Translations under genes and position numbers: made by a program
Notes under the pieces: model-generated
Database searches by the model: none
What the model saw: the letters and a program-made list of their open reading frames with translations, nothing else
What the model was told of the DNA's origin: nothing
Shown here: in pieces, positions 52,930-57,089 of the stretch
Numbering within the stretch: position 1 is the first letter of the stretch
Layout: each line of letters starts with the position of its first letter
Assembly (NCBI GenBank): GCA_021604585.1
Contig: BQJG01000015.1
Location: 1 to 57,089, forward strand
From: Hyphococcus sp.
GTDB taxonomy: Bacteria; Pseudomonadota; Alphaproteobacteria; Caulobacterales; Parvularculaceae
Length of the DNA: 57,089 bases
Reading direction: 5' to 3'

Positions 52930-53067
52930 TCAATATGACAAGGCCAGCAGAGCAATCAGCGCCAAGAGCCCGGCAGCAAGCAAAATTGATGCGACTGGCA
53001 TTGGCCGCGACTGACGAGCTGGCGTTGGAAAATCGTCGCTGACTTTTTGGGGTTTGTTAAACGCCAC
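52930..53067 (-). CDS. Possible 45-aa single-span membrane protein
   Basis: A GTG frame of 45 codons on the minus strand has AGAAGGA about 7 bases upstream. It encodes a polar start (VAFNKPQKVSDDFPTPARQS) and one C-terminal helix (PVASILLAAGLLALIALLAL, then SY). It converges with accA with only three bases between the two genes. The good ribosome site and clean amphipathic layout support it, but it is short and I know no family. Confidence 0.5.
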   Translation of the reverse strand: MAFNKPQKVSDDFPTPARQSRPMPVASILLAAGLLALIALLALSY

Positions 53068-53140
53068 ATCGCAATCCTTCTGTTTCGGAAAACGATATCA
53101 CGGGCGTTTGAGAAATCACGCGTAAACTCGGCGAAACGGT

Positions 53141-53521
53141 TCAGTTCCGCGTTAAGACGCCGCTGAGGATGACGTCCCCGTTTTGCTGCACGTCAATGCG
53201 GTCACCTTCTTTCAGGTCCGGCACTCTGTGCCCTTTTTTGGAGACAAACGTCTCGTCTGCGTGTCCGTTTCTAATTTTAATCTGCACGGCATGGGTCTCA
53301 TCTGCGAGAATCTCGGCGCCCCGGCCCGCCAGCCCATCGAGTTTAACCGACAAAGTTTTAACGCCGCTCTTTGCGGCGGAGTAAGCGATCGCGCCGCGCC
53401 CGGTAAATCCGTTCACGCCCGCCAGTTTGGCGGCGAGAGTCGGGCGCATGAGCGGCAAGATGCGGAGCAGAGCTTGAAACAATTTGAGTCCCCCCGGACG
53501 AATAGCTGACGACCCCAACAT
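53141..53521 (-). CDS. Hypothetical soluble protein
   Basis: The 126-residue protein has a Pro/Leu-rich basic N-terminus (LKLFQALLRILPLMRPTLAA) and a C-terminal, beta-rich half (THAVQIKIRNGHADETFVSK, then KEGDRIDVQQNGDVILSG) that looks like a small barrel or OB/SH3-like fold. I do not recognise the family. The ATG at 53521 is used; a TTG three codons earlier is possible. It sits between two minus-strand genes and could be cotranscribed with the hydrolase 60 bases upstream. Confidence 0.6.
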   Translation of the reverse strand: MLGSSAIRPGGLKLFQALLRILPLMRPTLAAKLAGVNGFTGRGAIAYSAAKSGVKTLSVKLDGLAGRGAEILADETHAVQIKIRNGHADETFVSKKGHRVPDLKEGDRIDVQQNGDVILSGVLTRN

Positions 53522-53581
53522 AGGGGTCAAAAGTTAATCCAGGGAAAAATCAATAAACAATAGGAAAACAGCGCTGAACGT

Positions 53582-54256
53582 CTATTTTTCGCCGTGATAC
53601 TCGCCTTCCGGCAAATCATGGGCGAGGCGATCATCAAGATAAGTCTCCGCAGTCTTGATGTAACTCTCAATATGGGATTCGAAGAAATGATCGGCGGCGG
53701 GCACCACTTGAAACTCGATTTTGCGGCCCTTTTGCGTGCGGGTGCGTTCCACCATTCCTCTGGTCTCTTCGGGGACGCAGATCTTGTCGAACTCGCCATG
53801 GATTACGACCCCGGATGACGGGCAGGGCGCCAGAAACGAAAAATCGTACAAATTGGCGGGTGTCGATCCGGCGATAAAACCAACGATTTCCGGCCGGCGC
53901 ATCAGCAATTGCATGGCGATCCATGAGCCGAAAGAAAAGCCAGCGACCCAGCTGAAAGGCGCATTCGGGTTCAGTTGTTGCATATAGTCGAGCGCGGTCG
54001 CCGCGTCGGCGAGTTCACCCTGGCCTTGATCATATTCGCCCTGGCTGCGACCGACCCCGCGGAAATTAAAGCGCATGGTCGAAAAGCCCCGGCGCACGAA
54101 CATCTGGTACATCTCGTAGGTGGCGCGGTTGTTCATGGTGCCACCGAACAGCGGATGCGGGTGCAGCACCAGCGCCACTGGCGGGTTTTCGCCTTTCCCT
54201 TTTTGATAACGGCCTTCGAGGCGTCCTTCAGGACCGGCGAAAATCACTTCTGGCAT
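53582..54256 (-). CDS. Alpha/beta hydrolase
   Basis: The 224-residue alpha/beta hydrolase has the oxyanion region VALVLHPHPLFGGTMNNRAT, the nucleophile elbow AGFSFGSWIAM (Ser in GFSFG, about 108), the acid VVIHGEFDKICVPEETRGM and a C-terminal His in VVPAADHFFESH. The catalytic triad is thus complete. The substrate is unknown; the family (dienelactone-hydrolase or esterase-like, small form) is broad. The ATG at 54256 starts at the conserved MPEVIFAGPEG; the frame is open to 54340. It is divergent from the suf operon regulator across 260 bases. Confidence 0.88.
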   Translation of the reverse strand: MPEVIFAGPEGRLEGRYQKGKGENPPVALVLHPHPLFGGTMNNRATYEMYQMFVRRGFSTMRFNFRGVGRSQGEYDQGQGELADAATALDYMQQLNPNAPFSWVAGFSFGSWIAMQLLMRRPEIVGFIAGSTPANLYDFSFLAPCPSSGVVIHGEFDKICVPEETRGMVERTRTQKGRKIEFQVVPAADHFFESHIESYIKTAETYLDDRLAHDLPEGEYHGEK

Positions 54257-54382
54257 TTTAGTCCTTTTTCGAAACTGAGAGCCGGGTAAAACACCCAGCA
54301 AATTGCTTACTTTATGATCAGCAATGCGGCCAAATGACACAAAAAAGCCAGTAAATTCACCGTTATTTCAGCGGCGGCAATG

Positions 54383-54399
54383 TTGACTAAATTGGTCGG
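54383..54399 (+). promoter_or_regulatory. Type-1 IscR operator candidate
   Basis: TTGACTAAATTGGTCGG fits the E. coli type-1 IscR consensus YYGACTRWWWYAGTCRR at 16 of 17 positions. It overlaps a plausible -35 element (TTGACT, 54383-54388) whose -10 partner would be TTATCT at 54405-54410, so binding would repress the iscR/suf promoter, 118 bases before the GTG start. Confidence 0.6.
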
Positions 54400-54516
54400 A
54401 TTTCTTATCTCGGCTGCGCAAGGGATCGTCAGCGGGCGCGTATAGCATGTTTTTGGACCGACGCCAGCAAATTGGCGCGCGGCCAACGGTCCCGGGATCC
54501 GGAAGAGAGAAAAGAA

Positions 54517-54990
54517 GTGAAGCTTACCACCAAAGGCAGATACGCCGTCTCGGCGCTCGCCGACATCGCCGCTCAAGGCGTGACGGGCGGGCCAGTGGCG
54601 CTTTCGGATGTCGCCCTGCGGCAGGGAATTTCTCTTTCCTATCTGGAACAGCTTTTTGCAAAACTCCGCCGCGCTGGGCTGGTTGAAAGCGCGCGCGGCG
54701 TTTCCGGCGGTTATGTGTTGACCGCGCCTGCCTCAGACATTCGCGTCGCCGATATTGTTGCGGCGGTGGACGAGGAAATTCGTACGACCGCCTGCGCGAC
54801 TGGTTCCGCCATTGGCTGTCAGGGCACCAGCGCGCGCTGCCTCACTCATGATTTATGGGACGAACTCGGCCGTCAGATAGAACTCTTTTTGAACGCCGTG
54901 ACACTGGAAGACATTCTGACAAAACGCGTCGCCGGCATGGCGGCGGTAAACGCGCCAAGGGATCGCGTGGCATTGGGAGCGGCGGAATGA
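54517..54990 (+). CDS. Rrf2/IscR-family Fe-S-responsive regulator of the suf operon
   Basis: The 157-residue winged-helix protein begins (GTG) with KLTTKGRYAVSALADIA, then VALRQGISLSYLEQLFAKLR and GLVESARGVSGGYVL (wing), and carries three cysteines at positions typical of alphaproteobacterial Rrf2 proteins in TACATGSAIGCQGTSARCLT. They should hold a [2Fe-2S] or [4Fe-4S] cluster and report iron-sulfur status. The start is GTG 54517; an upstream frame from 54472 is less likely. Its stop overlaps the cysteine desulfurase ATG by 4 bases. An IscR-like site lies upstream. Confidence 0.9.
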   Translation: MKLTTKGRYAVSALADIAAQGVTGGPVALSDVALRQGISLSYLEQLFAKLRRAGLVESARGVSGGYVLTAPASDIRVADIVAAVDEEIRTTACATGSAIGCQGTSARCLTHDLWDELGRQIELFLNAVTLEDILTKRVAGMAAVNAPRDRVALGAAE

Positions 54991-56141
54991 AGCGACATTA
55001 CCTAGACCATAATGCAACCGCACCTATCCGGCCCGAAGTGATCGAACGGGTCGCAGAGACTATGCGCCATGACGGCAACTCGCTGTCTGTGCATGAAGAA
55101 GGGCGCCGCGCACACAAAATTCTGGAAGATGCGCGCGAGCAGGTGCGCGCGCTGGTCAATGCGCCGGTCAACGGCGTCATCTTCACCAGCGGCGGCACGG
55201 AATCGATTCACTACGCGCTGCATGGCGCGATCGCGCCGCACGACATCAAGCGCATTTTCATCAGCGCGACTGAACATTCCGCGGTCGCGGCCAACGCGGC
55301 GACCACCGGCGCCGAAATTGAGATTATTCCAGCGCTGCATACGGGCGTCGCCGATCTCGAGTGGTTGAGCGAGCGGCTTAAAAATTATGACGCCGCGCGC
55401 GACGGCGGCTTTATGGTCTGCATCATGTTCGCCAATAATGAGACCGGTGTGCTTCAGCCGGTGCGCGAAGCCGCAGACGTCGTTCATGACGCTGGCGGGC
55501 TGTTGTTCTGCGACGCCGCGCAAGCTGTCGGCAAAGTCCCGGTCAACTTCGTCATGTCGGGCGCTGACATCATGTCGTTCACCGGCCACAAATTCGGCGG
55601 GCCGGTCGGCATTGGCGCCCTTGTCGCCGGGCCGAACCTGCCGCTCGAACCTGTCATGCGCGGCGGCGGCCATGAACAGAACCGCCGGGCGGGCACGCAT
55701 AATGTGCCGGCGATCGCCGGGCTCGGATTGGCGTGCGAGCTGGCGAAACAATGCCTCGCCCGCGCCGGCGAGATCGCCGCGCTGCGCAATCACATGGAGT
55801 ACGCCGCCATCGAATCGGGCGCGAAAATCTGGGGCGCGAGCGAAGACCGCTTGCCGGGCACACTGTGTCTCTCCGCAGACGGATTTTCCGGCGCGACGCA
55901 GTTGATGACCATGGACCTTGCGGGGATTGCGATCTCTGCGGGGTCGGCGTGCTCGTCCGGCAAAACCAAACCCAGCCACGTTCTGCGCGCCATGGGCGCC
56001 AGCGAGGAAGAAGCGACATCTGCAATCCGTGTTTCGCTCGGGTGGAATTCAACGCAAGCCGACGCCGAAGCGTTCATTCGCGAATGGCCAAAGGCTTTTG
56101 CGCGCGTTAAAGACCGGTCGGAACAAAAGGGGGCGGCATGA
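54987..56141 (+). CDS. Cysteine desulfurase of the suf operon (NifS/IscS-type)
   Basis: This PLP enzyme takes sulfur from cysteine for Fe-S clusters. The 384-residue protein begins KRHYLDHNATAPIRPEVIER and shows the PLP lysine in SFTGHKFGGPVG, the GGGHEQNRRAGTHNVPAIAG motif and the active-site cysteine loop SAGSACSSGKTKPSHVL. These mark the class I (IscS/NifS-like) type rather than SufS. The ATG at 54987 overlaps the regulator stop by 4 bases. Its own stop overlaps the DUF1330 start by 4 bases. Confidence 0.95.
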   Translation: MKRHYLDHNATAPIRPEVIERVAETMRHDGNSLSVHEEGRRAHKILEDAREQVRALVNAPVNGVIFTSGGTESIHYALHGAIAPHDIKRIFISATEHSAVAANAATTGAEIEIIPALHTGVADLEWLSERLKNYDAARDGGFMVCIMFANNETGVLQPVREAADVVHDAGGLLFCDAAQAVGKVPVNFVMSGADIMSFTGHKFGGPVGIGALVAGPNLPLEPVMRGGGHEQNRRAGTHNVPAIAGLGLACELAKQCLARAGEIAALRNHMEYAAIESGAKIWGASEDRLPGTLCLSADGFSGATQLMTMDLAGIAISAGSACSSGKTKPSHVLRAMGASEEEATSAIRVSLGWNSTQADAEAFIREWPKAFARVKDRSEQKGAA

Positions 56142-56434
56142 CCGTTTACGCGATTGGCCAGATCAAGATCAAAGATCGCGCTGAATACGAAAAGTATTCC
56201 TCGCAGTTCATGGGCGTCTTTGAAAAATTCAAGGGCAAGCTTCTGGCCGCCGATTTTTCTGCGCGCGCCGTTCAAGGCGAATGGGATGGTGACCGATTAG
56301 TGTTGATGGAGTTTCCAAACAAGCGAGCGTTTATCGAGTGGGCCGCCTCGGATGAATATCAGGCGATTGCAAAACATCGCGATGCAGGCGCTGACGTGAC
56401 CGTCATCCTCGCCAACGCGATTGAGGGCGAGTAA
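56138..56434 (+). CDS. DUF1330 protein inside the suf operon
   Basis: The 98-residue protein fits DUF1330: VYAIGQIKIKDRAEYEKYSS, then AADFSARAVQGEWDGDRLVL, MEFPNKRAFIEWAASDEYQA and IAKHRDAGADVTVILANAIE. It is a dimeric ferredoxin-like alpha/beta barrel of unknown function. It starts within the desulfurase stop (4-base overlap) and ends two bases before the sufB ATG, so it is tightly embedded in the suf transcript, which hints at a link to Fe-S assembly or its stress response. Confidence 0.9.
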   Translation: MTVYAIGQIKIKDRAEYEKYSSQFMGVFEKFKGKLLAADFSARAVQGEWDGDRLVLMEFPNKRAFIEWAASDEYQAIAKHRDAGADVTVILANAIEGE

Positions 56435-56436
56435 TA

Positions 56437-57089
56437 ATGTCTGAAGTCAAAGAATCCATTTCCAAAGACACCGTCGCGACGGCGAAGGCGCTGGAGACCT
56501 ATAAATACGGCTTCACAACCAACATTGAGTCGGTGAAGGCGCCGAAGGGTCTCAACGAAGACACCGTCCGGTTCATTTCCGCCAAAAAGGAAGAGCCGGA
56601 ATGGCTGCTGGAATGGCGTCTCGAAGCGTTCCGGCGCTGGTTGACCATGACCGAGCCGGCCTGGGCGATGGTTCATTATCCGAAGATCGATTATCAGGAC
56701 GCCTATTACTATTCCGAGCCGACCACCGGCGCGAAATACGAATCCATCGACGACGTGCCGCCGGAAATTCTCGCAGACTTTGAAAAACTCGGCATCCCGC
56801 TGCGCGAGGCGGAAGTGCTGCTCGGCGTTGCCGGCGCGGGCGACAGCCCCGGCGAGGCGCGCACGCATCCCGATGGAACACCTCTGCCCGAAAAGAAAAA
56901 AGTCGCGGTCGACGCGGTGTTCGATAGCGTCTCCGTCGCAACGACCTTCAAGAAAGAGCTGGAAAAAGCCGGCGTGATTTTCATGTCGATTTCAGAGGCC
57001 GTGCGCGAGCACCCGGAACTGGTGAAGAAATATCTCGGCACGGTGGTGCCGACATCGGACAATTATTTTGCGACCTTGAACTCTGCGGT
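56437..57089 (+). CDS. sufB: Fe-S cluster assembly scaffold SufB (3' end beyond the window)
   Basis: SufB with SufC and SufD forms the scaffold on which Fe-S clusters are built. The first 217 residues match the family: YKYGFTTNIESVKAPKGLNE, ISAKKEEPEWLLEWRLEAFR, VHYPKIDYQDAYYYSEPT and GVIFMSISEAVREHPELVKK. The conserved C-terminal part, with the cluster-binding residues, is outside. Truncation is due to the window edge and not to mutation. sufC and sufD are presumably downstream. Confidence 0.95.
   Translation, partial: MSEVKESISKDTVATAKALETYKYGFTTNIESVKAPKGLNEDTVRFISAKKEEPEWLLEWRLEAFRRWLTMTEPAWAMVHYPKIDYQDAYYYSEPTTGAKYESIDDVPPEILADFEKLGIPLREAEVLLGVAGAGDSPGEARTHPDGTPLPEKKKVAVDAVFDSVSVATTFKKELEKAGVIFMSISEAVREHPELVKKYLGTVVPTSDNYFATLNSA

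Noticed and set aside
55002..55979. Long open frame opposite the cysteine desulfurase
   Set aside because: Shadow of the desulfurase gene; Arg/Ala-rich and without recognisable motifs.

Overview
This 57 kb window is ordinary, densely coded bacterial chromosome, most likely from an alphaproteobacterium. Diagnostic blocks are the aroQ-accB-accC-aat order, NDUFA12-mlaD-DUF2155, aroK-aroB, xerD-accA, an Rrf2/IscR-led suf operon, the M23 peptidase-bactofilin pair and a B12-dependent NrdJ. I would guess Parvularculales/Hyphomonadales-type marine bacteria, but that is inference. There is no rRNA, recognisable tRNA, CRISPR array, insertion sequence or integrase other than the housekeeping XerD. Codon usage looks uniform by eye.

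Layout. 1-5.6 kb: a partial membrane-anchored protein, a cation/proton antiporter-like protein, a phage-type two-TM (holin-like) protein, ThiO, a lytic transglycosylase and a pentapeptide-repeat protein. 5.7-11.9 kb: NrdJ, then NDUFA12, MlaD and a DUF2155 protein, convergent with Aat. 11.9-16.7 kb: AccC, AccB and AroQ divergent from ThiS-ThiG, then a DUF4386 membrane protein and a small secreted EF-hand protein with a strong terminator. 16.7-20.8 kb: ClpB behind a very good sigma-32 promoter, a 65-aa protein and a nitrilase.

20.7-33.9 kb is the accessory heart: an exopolysaccharide locus of the kind usually associated with exosortase XrtA/PEP-CTERM systems. It holds a glycosyltransferase, FemAB, deacetylase, ATPase, beta-barrel, tyrosine autokinase, chain-length protein, export lipoprotein and initiating sugar transferase, all on the minus strand and mostly overlapping or nearly abutting. 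No exosortase, flippase, polymerase or PrsK/PrsR regulator is present in the window. Upstream lie a probable 49-aa membrane protein and a divergent 723-aa protein fusing a GT4 glycosyltransferase to a polysaccharide-deacetylase-like domain. Together these genes could initiate, assemble, length-control, export and modify a surface polysaccharide.

33.9-57 kb: a lone FliO, a four-TM protein, bactofilin with its M23 peptidase, a DUF455 ferritin-like protein with a single-Cys peroxiredoxin, a YhdP/AsmA-like protein, TyrS, AnmK, an MFS transporter, a CorC-like protein, AroB, AroK, a 40-aa membrane protein coupled to a large secreted protein, XerD, AccA, another possible tiny membrane protein, a hypothetical protein, an alpha/beta hydrolase, and finally a suf operon (Rrf2 regulator, cysteine desulfurase, DUF1330, sufB cut by the window end). 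An almost perfect type-1 IscR site lies upstream of the Rrf2 gene.

Family names are assigned by reading motifs; no database search was possible.
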